The position numbers and the translations under genes are program-made. A stretch of DNA of 40,157 nucleotides from positions 1 through 40,157 of the forward strand of contig JALSGT010000154.1 of the NCBI GenBank assembly GCA_026982555.1, written 5' to 3'. Below are positions 31,902 to 40,157 of this stretch, piece by piece. How positions within the stretch are numbered: the stretch's first letter is position 1; every line of letters starts with the position of its first letter. This DNA is from Chromatiales bacterium (lineage in GTDB: Bacteria; Pseudomonadota; Gammaproteobacteria; SZUA-152). A model generated the notes under the pieces. That model saw nothing but the letters and a program-made list of their open reading frames with translations. It had not been told where the DNA came from and ran no database searches.

Positions 31902-32984
31902 TTAACGTATTTTCAACGTGGCCAGGCCGACCAGAACCAGAATGACAGTGATGATCCAGAAGCGCACAATCACCCGGGGTTCAGGCCAGCCTTTTAGTTC
32001 AAAATGATGGTGTAACGGTGCCATGCGGAAAATACGCTTGCCGGTCAATTTGTAGGACGTTACCTGCATGATTACCGACAGGGTTTCAATCACAAACACC
32101 CCGCCCATGATCACCAGCACCAGCTCCTGACGTGTGACCACGGCAACAATACCCAGCGCCGCGCCCAGTGCCAGCGCACCGATGTCTCCCATAAACACCA
32201 TGGCGGGATAAGTGTTAAACCAGAGAAACCCCAGACCGGCACCCACCAGAGCGCCGCAAAAAACCACCACTTCACCCACGCCGGGGATATACGGAATGGC
32301 AAGATATTCTGCAAATTTCATGTGACCCGTGACATAGGCAAAGAGCCCCAGGGCACCGGCCACCATCACCGTTGGTAAAATGGCTAAACCATCAAGACCG
32401 TCGGTAAGATTCACTGCATTGCTGGAGCCCACAATAGTCAGATACACCAGCAGGATAAACATCGGCCCCAGCACAATGGCCACGTCCTTGAAAAACGGGA
32501 CAAACAATTGTGTCTGCGCCGGAATGCTTGCAGCATCATATAAAAACCAGGCAGCTCCCAGCGCAATCAGCGATTGCCAAAAATATTTATAGCGTGCAAT
32601 CAATCCGCGCGAGTCTTTTTTGACTAACTTCTTGTAGTCATCCACCCAGCCAACCACACCAAACAGAATGGTGACCAACAACACCACCCACATGTAGGAA
32701 TTGCTCAGGTCTGACCACAGCAATGTGCTGACCGAAATTGCCACCAGAATCAATGCACCCCCCATCGTGGGTGTACCGGCTTTTTGCAAATGACTTTCCG
32801 GACCATCGTCACGCACGGTCTGACCAATCTGATAATGATTGAGCCGGCGGATCATCGTCGGACCCACCACAAATGAAATCAGCAGCGCCGTTAATGCGCC
32901 AAGAATGGCGCGCAAGGTCAAATACTGAAACACACCAAAGCCGCTGTGGAACTGGGTCAGATAATCGGCGAGATAAAGCAGCAT
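31902..32984 (-). CDS. mraY: Phospho-N-acetylmuramoyl-pentapeptide transferase
   Basis: [39 protein letters not shown]. Confidence 0.99.
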   Translation of the reverse strand: MLLYLADYLTQFHSGFGVFQYLTLRAILGALTALLISFVVGPTMIRRLNHYQIGQTVRDDGPESHLQKAGTPTMGGALILVAISVSTLLWSDLSNSYMWVVLLVTILFGVVGWVDDYKKLVKKDSRGLIARYKYFWQSLIALGAAWFLYDAASIPAQTQLFVPFFKDVAIVLGPMFILLVYLTIVGSSNAVNLTDGLDGLAILPTVMVAGALGLFAYVTGHMKFAEYLAIPYIPGVGEVVVFCGALVGAGLGFLWFNTYPAMVFMGDIGALALGAALGIVAVVTRQELVLVIMGGVFVIETLSVIMQVTSYKLTGKRIFRMAPLHHHFELKGWPEPRVIVRFWIITVILVLVGLATLKIR

Positions 32985-34402
32985 TAGTTTATCCCCTCCA
33001 CAGCCCCGGCCACAGACAGCGCAGTCACCACATTTTCCATCTGTGCCGAGCGTGAGCCTTTCACCAACAGCGTAACGTCTTCGTGCAGGTCTTCCTGCAA
33101 GTGGGAGATCAATTCATCTTGTGCCGCAAAATGCTCGCCGTGTTCACCAAAAGCCTGTACAGCGTATAGAGAATACTCACCCACTGCATACAAACGACTG
33201 ACACCGGTCTTGCGTGCCTGATAACCTGCCTGCTGGTGGTATTCCACTGCCTTTGCACCCAGCTCCGCCATATCACCTAACGCGAGATAGTGATCACCAC
33301 GACATTGCGCCAATACATCCAATGCCGCATTTAACGATGCCGGGTTGGCGTTGTAGGTATCATCAATAATCTGTGCGCCATGAATGCCCGCTTTGCGTTG
33401 CAGACGACCCGACACCGGCTTCATTGATTCCAGACCGGTTTTCACATTTGCAAGACTGGCACCTGCGGCCAGCGCCGCTGCCGTGGCCGCCAATGCATTG
33501 GCGGCGTTATGACGACCTTCCAGCGGCAGAGTCACTTGTACCTCACCCGCCGGGGTAAATATTTGCAGGGTGCCATCGAGAGTGCCATCGGTGATTAATA
33601 CACCACGCACTTCGGCATCAACACCGGCATCGCCTTCCGCTTCCGCAGACAAAGAAAAACGCACAATTGTGCGCGGTTCCGCCTGCGCCTGCCATAACCC
33701 GGCAAAAACATCATCCGCATTAATAATGGCCACGCCATTTGCCGCCAGGTTTTCAAAAATCTCGCCCTTGGTTTTTGCCACCACATCCACTGAACCAAAA
33801 CCTTCCAGATGCGCACCTGCTGCATTGGTGACAATGGCCACAGTGGGTTGTACAAATGCCGTCAGGTAAGCGATATCACCAGGACCACTGGCACCTTCTT
33901 CAACCACCGCCGCAACATGTTCCGCACGCAGAGCCAATAAGGTACGCGGCACACCCACTTCATTATTAAAATTGGCCTGAGTGGCCAATACACTGCCCTT
34001 GCACGACATAATCGCCGCCAGCATTTCCTTGACGGTGGTTTTGCCGTTGCTGCCGGTAACCGCAATGAGCGGAATCGCAAACTGCTGTCGCCAGTTGGCC
34101 GCCAGTTGTGCATAAGCACGTTGGCTATCACTGACAATAATCTGCGGAACCACTGTATCAACCGGCTGCGTCACTACGACCGCTACCGCACCTTTTTGTA
34201 CGGCATAGGCAACAAAGTCATGGCCATCAAAATGTGGTCCGCTCAACGCCACAAATAATTGGCCCGGTACCACTTCACGGGTGTCTGTACTGATACCGGA
34301 AAAGGATATTGTTTTTCCATCGCCCCGCAGTTCGCCCTGCAACAGTTCGCAAGCGGCTTCCACGGTATTGATGCCGGGTGAAATCTGACGGGCATTCATC
34401 AC
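32984..34402 (-). CDS. murF: UDP-N-acetylmuramoyl-tripeptide--D-alanyl-D-alanine ligase
   Basis: [51 protein letters not shown]. Confidence 0.97.
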   Translation of the reverse strand: MMNARQISPGINTVEAACELLQGELRGDGKTISFSGISTDTREVVPGQLFVALSGPHFDGHDFVAYAVQKGAVAVVVTQPVDTVVPQIIVSDSQRAYAQLAANWRQQFAIPLIAVTGSNGKTTVKEMLAAIMSCKGSVLATQANFNNEVGVPRTLLALRAEHVAAVVEEGASGPGDIAYLTAFVQPTVAIVTNAAGAHLEGFGSVDVVAKTKGEIFENLAANGVAIINADDVFAGLWQAQAEPRTIVRFSLSAEAEGDAGVDAEVRGVLITDGTLDGTLQIFTPAGEVQVTLPLEGRHNAANALAATAAALAAGASLANVKTGLESMKPVSGRLQRKAGIHGAQIIDDTYNANPASLNAALDVLAQCRGDHYLALGDMAELGAKAVEYHQQAGYQARKTGVSRLYAVGEYSLYAVQAFGEHGEHFAAQDELISHLQEDLHEDVTLLVKGSRSAQMENVVTALSVAGAVEGIN

Positions 34403-35958
34403 GATAGCCCTCCAGCGGATTTGCGCAGCGCCAGCACCCGCTCAACTTCATGAGCATCACTGAATGGCAAACGCTCATCACCGACAAGCTGCACATCTTC
34501 ATGTCCCTTGCCGGCAATCAGCACCACATCATCTTCCGCTGCGGAGAGAATCGCTTTCTCAATAGCGCTGGCACGATCTGCAATGATCAGCACATCATCC
34601 ACCCGGGTAAACCCCTGAAGAATATCGGCGACAATCACCTGCGTATTTTCCGTGCGCGGATTGTCATCGGTCACAATCACTTTATCCGCCAGTTGCTCCG
34701 CTGCCGCTGCCATTAGCGGACGTTTGCTGCGATCCCGGTCACCTCCGCAACCAAATACGCACCACAGATCGGGAGCCATGACGACACCGGCCTGTGCTGC
34801 GGTATGTGCCCGCACGGCAACCAGCACCTGCTGCAAAGCGTCCGGGGTATGCGCATAATCCACCACCACCAAAGGCTGATGATTGCTGCCACCATAACCC
34901 TGCATACGTCCCGGTACCGACTGCACGTCAGACAAACGTTGCAAGGCATCATCAAAAGCAATACCACTGGCCAGTAACGCACCCAGTGCCGCCAACAGGT
35001 TGGACGCATTAAACGCACCCAGCAGCGGCACCTGTAAATCACCTTTACCCCAGTCACTTTCCACATGCATGCGCAGGCCATTACGGTCTAACTGCAAATT
35101 GGAACCCAGCAAAGAAGGCAGAACGTCATCCCGTCCCTTGCCGTCACCAAAACCATAACTCACCGTACCCACCGCACCCGGCATCGAGGTCAGCATTTTC
35201 CGACCATAATCATCATCGATATTGATCACTGCGTATTTCAGGCCTTGGGTCTCGAACAGACGTCGTTTGGCCTGCGCATAATTTTCCATCGTACCGTGAT
35301 AATCCAGATGCTCATGACTGAGATTCGTGAACACCGCCACATCAAATGCCACACCCGCCACCCGTCCCTGATCAAGACCGTGCGAGGATGCTTCCATAAC
35401 CACCCACTTCACATTTTCGTGGCGCAAGTCATCCAGCAGGGTATGCAGGGTAATCGCATCCGGCGTGGTAAAACCGCCTTTTTCCAGCTGGCCAAACACG
35501 CCATTACCCAACGTGCCAAGCACGCCACAGGGTGCTTTTTGTTGCAACGCATGAGCAATAAACTGCGTCACCGAGGTTTTACCATTGGTGCCGGTAACAC
35601 CAATCACAAACTGTTCTTTCGTCGGCTCGCCATAAAATCGCTCAGCGATGCGGCCCACCCTGTTTTTCAAGTCCGGCACACCGTACACCGGCACCTGCCT
35701 GTCACCGCGCATTTCCTGCCGTGCTATAGAAGACGCCCACAACACCGCGCTCGCACCGCGTGCAATAGCGTCATCAATAAATTCCTTGCCATGTACCTGT
35801 TCGCCCTCCAGGGCAAAAAACAGATCGCCCTTTTGTGTCTTTCGGCTGTCCAGGCACAACCCGCCAATGGGCAGCGCAGGTGCCTGCCGAATAAAATAAA
35901 TGCCGGCAATCAGCTCGGCAAAGGTTAATGGTTTTGGTGTGGGCTGCACGCTCATCAT
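34399..35958 (-). CDS. murE: UDP-N-acetylmuramoyl-tripeptide synthetase MurE
   Basis: GVTGTNGKTSVTQFIA, MEASSHGLDQGRVAG, DDNPRTENTQ (meso-DAP recognition motif DNPR). Confidence 0.97.
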   Translation of the reverse strand: MMSVQPTPKPLTFAELIAGIYFIRQAPALPIGGLCLDSRKTQKGDLFFALEGEQVHGKEFIDDAIARGASAVLWASSIARQEMRGDRQVPVYGVPDLKNRVGRIAERFYGEPTKEQFVIGVTGTNGKTSVTQFIAHALQQKAPCGVLGTLGNGVFGQLEKGGFTTPDAITLHTLLDDLRHENVKWVVMEASSHGLDQGRVAGVAFDVAVFTNLSHEHLDYHGTMENYAQAKRRLFETQGLKYAVINIDDDYGRKMLTSMPGAVGTVSYGFGDGKGRDDVLPSLLGSNLQLDRNGLRMHVESDWGKGDLQVPLLGAFNASNLLAALGALLASGIAFDDALQRLSDVQSVPGRMQGYGGSNHQPLVVVDYAHTPDALQQVLVAVRAHTAAQAGVVMAPDLWCVFGCGGDRDRSKRPLMAAAAEQLADKVIVTDDNPRTENTQVIVADILQGFTRVDDVLIIADRASAIEKAILSAAEDDVVLIAGKGHEDVQLVGDERLPFSDAHEVERVLALRKSAGGLS

Positions 35959-37688
35959 TGTTTCCCGCCCAAAAATGCCAGCCGCTGGCTGGCATCCGGG
36001 TTTACGTTATCCGGGGGAATATCCAGCATGCGTAAAGCCCCCGCCATGACCCTGGAAAACACCGGGGCCGCCACAGCACCGCCGTAATATTCTTCACCAC
36101 GCGGCTCGTCAATGATCACCACCATGGCCAGACGCGGATCACTGGCCGGTGCAAGACCGGCAAATAACGCCAGATAGCTATCCTCAACATATCCTCCAGC
36201 ACCGGATTTTTTCACCGTGCCGGTTTTACCGGCAATGCGATAACCCGGTACCGCAGCCCGGGTGCCGGTGCCACCTTCTTCCACAACACGCTCCAGCATT
36301 CGGCGTACCTTGCGTAAACTGTTTTCACTCAATACGGGTTCGTACAGGGAGGCCAGCTCTGCGGCCTGTGCTTCGCTGCGACGTAAAAAACTCACTGGCA
36401 ACGGGCGGCCATCACTGGCCAATGCGGCATAAGCACGCGCCAGCTGCATGGCCGTTACCGACAGTCCGTAACCGTAAGACACCGTGGCGCGCTGGATGTC
36501 ATGCCAGGCACCAAAGTCAGTTAACAATCCCGACGGCTCACCCGGAAAACCGCTGCCGGAGTCTGCACCCAGGCCCACGCTGGCAAAAACCTGCCACAGG
36601 TGTTCCGGGGAAATCGACAATGCCAGCTTGCTGGCACCCACGTTGCTGGATTTTTGCAGGATGGTGGAAACATCAATAACACCGTAATCACGAAAATCAC
36701 GAATGGTTTTACGACCCACTTTCAAGTACCCCGGACGCACATCCACGACCGTGTTGCTGTTAAAACGCCCGGTTTCCAGTGCAGCCGCCACCGTAAACGG
36801 CTTGATGGTAGAGCCGGGCTCAAACACATCGGTTACCGCACGATTACGCAAATGGCTGCTTTTCAATTTACTGCGATTATTGGGGTTGTAAGCAGGCTGG
36901 TTAACCATGGCCAGCACTTCACCGGTACGCACATCAAGAATCACGACCGAACCGGCATCGGCACGATGGCTTTTTACTGCGGCTTTCAGTTCGCGGTAGG
37001 CCAGATACTGCAAGCGGCGATCAATGCTGAGCACAATATCTTCGCCCGGCTGCGGCTCGGAAACGCGCTCGACGTTTTCCACCACGCGGCCAATACGATC
37101 TTTGATCACCCGCTTGGCTCCCGCAATGCTTTTGAGCCGTGCATCGTAGACCAGCTCCATACCTTCCTGACCTTCGTCATCCACATTGGTGAAACCCACC
37201 ACATGGGCGGTGACTTCACCGGCTGGATAAAAACGTTTGTATTCCGGCAGCAAAGCCACCCCTGGCACTTCCAGCGCCATGACTTTTTGTGCCAGACCGG
37301 GAGCGACCCGGCGTTTCAGATACATGAATTCCTTATCGCGTTTTGCCGCCAGCTGACGCGCCAGTACACCGCGCTTGAGTCCCAGCACCCTGCTCAGTTG
37401 CGGCCAGCTGTCACGCGCCAGAATCAACTCCTGAGGATTAGCCCACACCGAATCCACCGGCGTACTGATGGCCAGCGGTTCACCAAGGCGATCTGTAATC
37501 ATGCCACGGTGTGCAGGCTCGGAAACCACGCGCGAATAACGGGCATCACCCTGCCCTTGCAGAAAATCCTTACGCACTACCTGCAAATCCACCGCGCGCG
37601 CCACCAGTGCCAGGCCCGCCAGGCTCAGCACCGCAAGCACCAACAAACGTCGGCCACGATAAGTGGGGATAGATGATGATTCGCTCAT
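35955..37688 (-). CDS. ftsI: Peptidoglycan transpeptidase FtsI (PBP3)
   Basis: Transpeptidase motifs STIK (EPGSTIKPF), SSN and KTG (IAGKTGTVKK). Confidence 0.97.
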   Translation of the reverse strand: MSESSSIPTYRGRRLLVLAVLSLAGLALVARAVDLQVVRKDFLQGQGDARYSRVVSEPAHRGMITDRLGEPLAISTPVDSVWANPQELILARDSWPQLSRVLGLKRGVLARQLAAKRDKEFMYLKRRVAPGLAQKVMALEVPGVALLPEYKRFYPAGEVTAHVVGFTNVDDEGQEGMELVYDARLKSIAGAKRVIKDRIGRVVENVERVSEPQPGEDIVLSIDRRLQYLAYRELKAAVKSHRADAGSVVILDVRTGEVLAMVNQPAYNPNNRSKLKSSHLRNRAVTDVFEPGSTIKPFTVAAALETGRFNSNTVVDVRPGYLKVGRKTIRDFRDYGVIDVSTILQKSSNVGASKLALSISPEHLWQVFASVGLGADSGSGFPGEPSGLLTDFGAWHDIQRATVSYGYGLSVTAMQLARAYAALASDGRPLPVSFLRRSEAQAAELASLYEPVLSENSLRKVRRMLERVVEEGGTGTRAAVPGYRIAGKTGTVKKSGAGGYVEDSYLALFAGLAPASDPRLAMVVIIDEPRGEEYYGGAVAAPVFSRVMAGALRMLDIPPDNVNPDASQRLAFLGGKQ

Positions 37689-37727
37689 TTATGTAAACTC
37701 AATTTACTCAATTATTTTTTTCATTCT

Positions 37728-37797
37728 GGTTCCCATACTGCAATAAAACGCTGGCACGACAGGTATCCCCACACAGGAGAGCATGGGGACAAGAGCC
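37728..37797. repeat. Palindromic repeat between ftsL and ftsI (copy B of the dsrC-dsrM repeat, opposite orientation)
   Basis: Reverse complement begins GGCTCTTGTCCCCATGCTC (19 nt identical to 6032-6050) and ends ATGGGAACC as copy A does. Confidence 0.7.
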
Positions 37798-37811
37798 GAA
37801 AACACCCGCAC

Positions 37812-38087
37812 TCATGGCTTTTTCTCCACCTGTTTCACAATCACCACCTCATCCATTTCAGGGTTCACCATGCGCAGTTTTTCCCGGGCAATACGTTCCA
37901 CCCGGCTGTGCGTCGCCCAGGTACCCTGCTCTAACTGCAACTGTCCCCATTCCACATTCATTTGATCACGCACTTTCTCCAGCGCCTGCAATGCCACAAA
38001 CCGTTTACGGCTCTGATGCTTGGCCTCGATCACACCCACCGCCGAAACCAGCACCGCCAAAATCATTATCACCAGCAATTTGTTCAT
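37812..38087 (-). CDS. ftsL: Cell division protein FtsL
   Basis: 91 aa, one TM plus coiled-coil, between rsmH and ftsI; WGQLQLEQGTWATHSRVERIAREKLRM is FtsL-typical. Confidence 0.92.
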   Translation of the reverse strand: MNKLLVIMILAVLVSAVGVIEAKHQSRKRFVALQALEKVRDQMNVEWGQLQLEQGTWATHSRVERIAREKLRMVNPEMDEVVIVKQVEKKP

Positions 38088-38100
38088 TCAACACAGCCAT

Positions 38101-39048
38101 TCAATGCAACCGCTCCGCCACACGCAACACCGCACTGCGGGCACGCGGATTGGCTGCAATTTCCTCCTCACTGGCCCGGGTCGCCTTGCCAATCAGCTTG
38201 ACGCGCGGCGACAACGCCGACTGCGGAATCGGTAAATCCGGCGGAAAGTCATCCCCCCGCGCCTCTTTGCGCAACAGGCGTTTAACGATACGGTCTTCCA
38301 GAGAGTGAAAACTGATCACCGCCAGTCGCCCACCGGGCCGCAACACCTCAAGCGCCTGTGGCAAACATTGTTTAAGATCATCCAGCTCACCATTAATAAA
38401 AATACGAATCGCCTGAAAACTGCGCGTCGCCGGGTCTTTACCTTTTTCATGCACAGGACTGGCCTCAGCGATTAATGTCGCCAATTGACGGGTCGTGCTA
38501 ATAGGGTTTTCCTCACGCGCCTTCACGATGGCGTAAGCAATGCGTTTGGCAAACTTCTCCTCGCCGTATTCACGTAGCACCCGGCGAATATCATATTCCT
38601 CAGCCCGCGCCAGCCACTGGGCTGCACTCTGTCCGCTTCCCGGGTCCATGCGCATATCGAGATCACCGTCATGGCGAAAACTGAAGCCCCGTTCCGGGTC
38701 ATCCAGCTGGGGAGACGACACCCCGAGATCCAGAAGAATCCCGTCCACGCCACCGGTTTCCGACGCCTGCCACTCTTTCTCTCGCACCAGCCGCTCCAAT
38801 TCAGTGAATGAGCCCTGCGCAATGCTGAAACGCGAATCCGCGCCAAACCGGCTCTTTGCGGCAATTACCGCCTGTGGATCCTTATCAATGGCCAATAACC
38901 GCCCTTGAGAACCCAGACGATCCAGAATGGCACCGGCGTGACCACCCCGACCGAAAGTGCCGTCTACGTAGATGCCGTCGGGCCGGATAGCCAGCGCCGT
39001 CAACACCTCCTTAAACAACACCGGCTGATGCGAGAAATCTTCGCTCAT
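38101..39048 (-). CDS. rsmH: 16S rRNA (cytosine1402-N4)-methyltransferase
   Basis: [67 protein letters not shown]. Confidence 0.98.
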   Translation of the reverse strand: MSEDFSHQPVLFKEVLTALAIRPDGIYVDGTFGRGGHAGAILDRLGSQGRLLAIDKDPQAVIAAKSRFGADSRFSIAQGSFTELERLVREKEWQASETGGVDGILLDLGVSSPQLDDPERGFSFRHDGDLDMRMDPGSGQSAAQWLARAEEYDIRRVLREYGEEKFAKRIAYAIVKAREENPISTTRQLATLIAEASPVHEKGKDPATRSFQAIRIFINGELDDLKQCLPQALEVLRPGGRLAVISFHSLEDRIVKRLLRKEARGDDFPPDLPIPQSALSPRVKLIGKATRASEEEIAANPRARSAVLRVAERLH

Positions 39049-39053
39049 CGGCG

Positions 39054-39509
39054 TTATAACGACATCGTCTCCATCTCTGCGGGCAAATCACCAAGATCAT
39101 CGCCCGCCGCCATCCAGTCACTACGGCTTTCTGTCCACAACTCCTCATTCCATAACTCAAATTTATTGCTCTGCCCGATCAACACCACACGTTTTTCCAG
39201 ATCCGCGAATTCACGCAACGGCGGCGGCACCAGCAAACGACCTGTACCATCCATTTCCACCTCAGTCGCGTGACCAATCAACATCCGCTGCAAACGGCGG
39301 GCCTGCCTGTTAAAACTGGGCAGTTTTTGTAACTTGCGTTCAACCACTTCCCATTCCTGCAAGGGGTACAACAATAAACAGCGATCACTGTTATCCACCG
39401 TGATCACCATCTGGCCGTCACAGGTATCCGACAGCCGCTGACGATAGCGCGTAGGCATAGCCACGCGCCCTTTGGCGTCCAGATTGAGAGCATTAACCCC
39501 TCGAAACAA
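39054..39509 (-). CDS. mraZ: Transcriptional regulator MraZ, probable TTG start
   Basis: [26 protein letters not shown], second SpoVT-AbrB motif [19 protein letters not shown]. Start codon TTG with AAGGAG upstream. Confidence 0.95.
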   Translation of the reverse strand: MFRGVNALNLDAKGRVAMPTRYRQRLSDTCDGQMVITVDNSDRCLLLYPLQEWEVVERKLQKLPSFNRQARRLQRMLIGHATEVEMDGTGRLLVPPPLREFADLEKRVVLIGQSNKFELWNEELWTESRSDWMAAGDDLGDLPAEMETMSL

Positions 39510-39670
39510 TTTTTTTAGCTCCTTGATACAACTCGGTACAACAAACCAATGCCCGCACAGTGTCTACAACAGCATCTACAACAACAGTGCCACGCTTGAT
39601 GTGACAGTATGATCATCCACGTATTCACCACGTTGAGACCCTACTTCTAACGGCAGCGGATTCAAAAAAT

Positions 39671-39694
39671 CCACAATTAACCACTTTTCTCCAC
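39671..39694 (-). promoter_or_regulatory. Candidate MraZ operator upstream of mraZ
   Basis: On the minus strand TGTGGAgaaaAGTGGTtaatTGTGGA: three GTGG cores at exactly 10-nt spacing (CCAC at 39671, 39681, 39691 on +). Confidence 0.55.
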
Positions 39695-40050
39695 ATTATT
39701 GCACCACTATAGGTAGCGTAATCCCCTACTGTCAAGAAAATAACGCGCCAAAGAACAGAAAAAACCTGCTTTCCACACAATGACTTAGAGCGACCTGTTC
39801 AAAAGTCATCCAATCGAAAACCGAGTATTTTTATGTAATCAAATCGTTGGTAAATGAACTTAAAGTAAAACCTTAAGAAGAAACCAAAAGAGGGTTGGGT
39901 ATTATTCCCAAAAATAAAAAATGGTTACTTTTTAACCATAAAAAGAGAAATAAAAGCGGGAAGATCAAAGCAGGAAAACGCACACGCGGGCTGCGCACAA
40001 AAACCGGCATGCCCTGTAAAAATGACCGGCAGATAAAAAAGATAATAGGG

Positions 40051-40157
40051 TGGAAGTCGGCCTGTAAGCCGGGTTCTGTCGTGAACAGTCATTCATCTGG
40101 CCAACGTGTCACCACGCAGCTCAAGCAACCTACCCGGGAACTTATGCGGGCCACATC
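40051..40157 (-). ncRNA. rnpB: RNase P RNA, 3' portion (truncated by window edge)
   Basis: Reverse complement contains the bacterial type A 3' region ...GACAGAACCCGGCTTACAGGCCGACTTCCA, and the adjacent GAACTTATGCGGGCCACATC-type block; located upstream of mraZ. Confidence 0.88.

Noticed and set aside
36600-37676. 358-aa + strand ORF antisense to ftsI
   Set aside because: Complementary to conserved ftsI codons; no recognisable domain; artefact of codon composition.
1-40157. CRISPR array, tRNA genes, prophage or complete transposase genes
   Set aside because: No regularly spaced direct repeats, tRNA-like ends, phage genes or transposase ORFs were seen in the window.

Overview
Gammaproteobacterial-type chromosomal segment with two convergent blocks. 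On the + strand are the 3' end of a CusA/CzcA-like RND efflux gene, a divergent PII-like gene, and an oxidative-type dissimilatory sulfite reductase operon, dsrA-B-E-F-H-C-M-K-L-J-O-P. No dsrN, dsrR or dsrS follows. On the - strand is the division and cell wall (dcw) cluster, mraZ-rsmH-ftsL-ftsI-murE-murF-mraY-murD-ftsW-murG-murC-murB-ddl-ftsQ-ftsA-ftsZ-lpxC, followed by an M23 peptidase, secA, argJ and a Nudix/ThiE-like fusion. A DciA/DUF721 gene lies on + between lpxC and the peptidase. The 3' part of RNase P RNA (minus strand) is at the right edge. The genes are ordinary sulfur-oxidiser and housekeeping genes, and I see no clearly undescribed multi-gene system. The observations worth a second look are: (i) a DsrEFH set in which DsrF and DsrH have no cysteine, (ii) several palindromic REP/MITE-like repeats inside the dsr operon, one of which has a second copy between ftsL and ftsI, (iii) a large composite palindromic element upstream of dsrA, (iv) a 10-nt-period GTGG triplet array upstream of mraZ that looks like an MraZ operator, and (v) the truncated dsr gene set. 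All family calls come from reading the translations; no searches were run.
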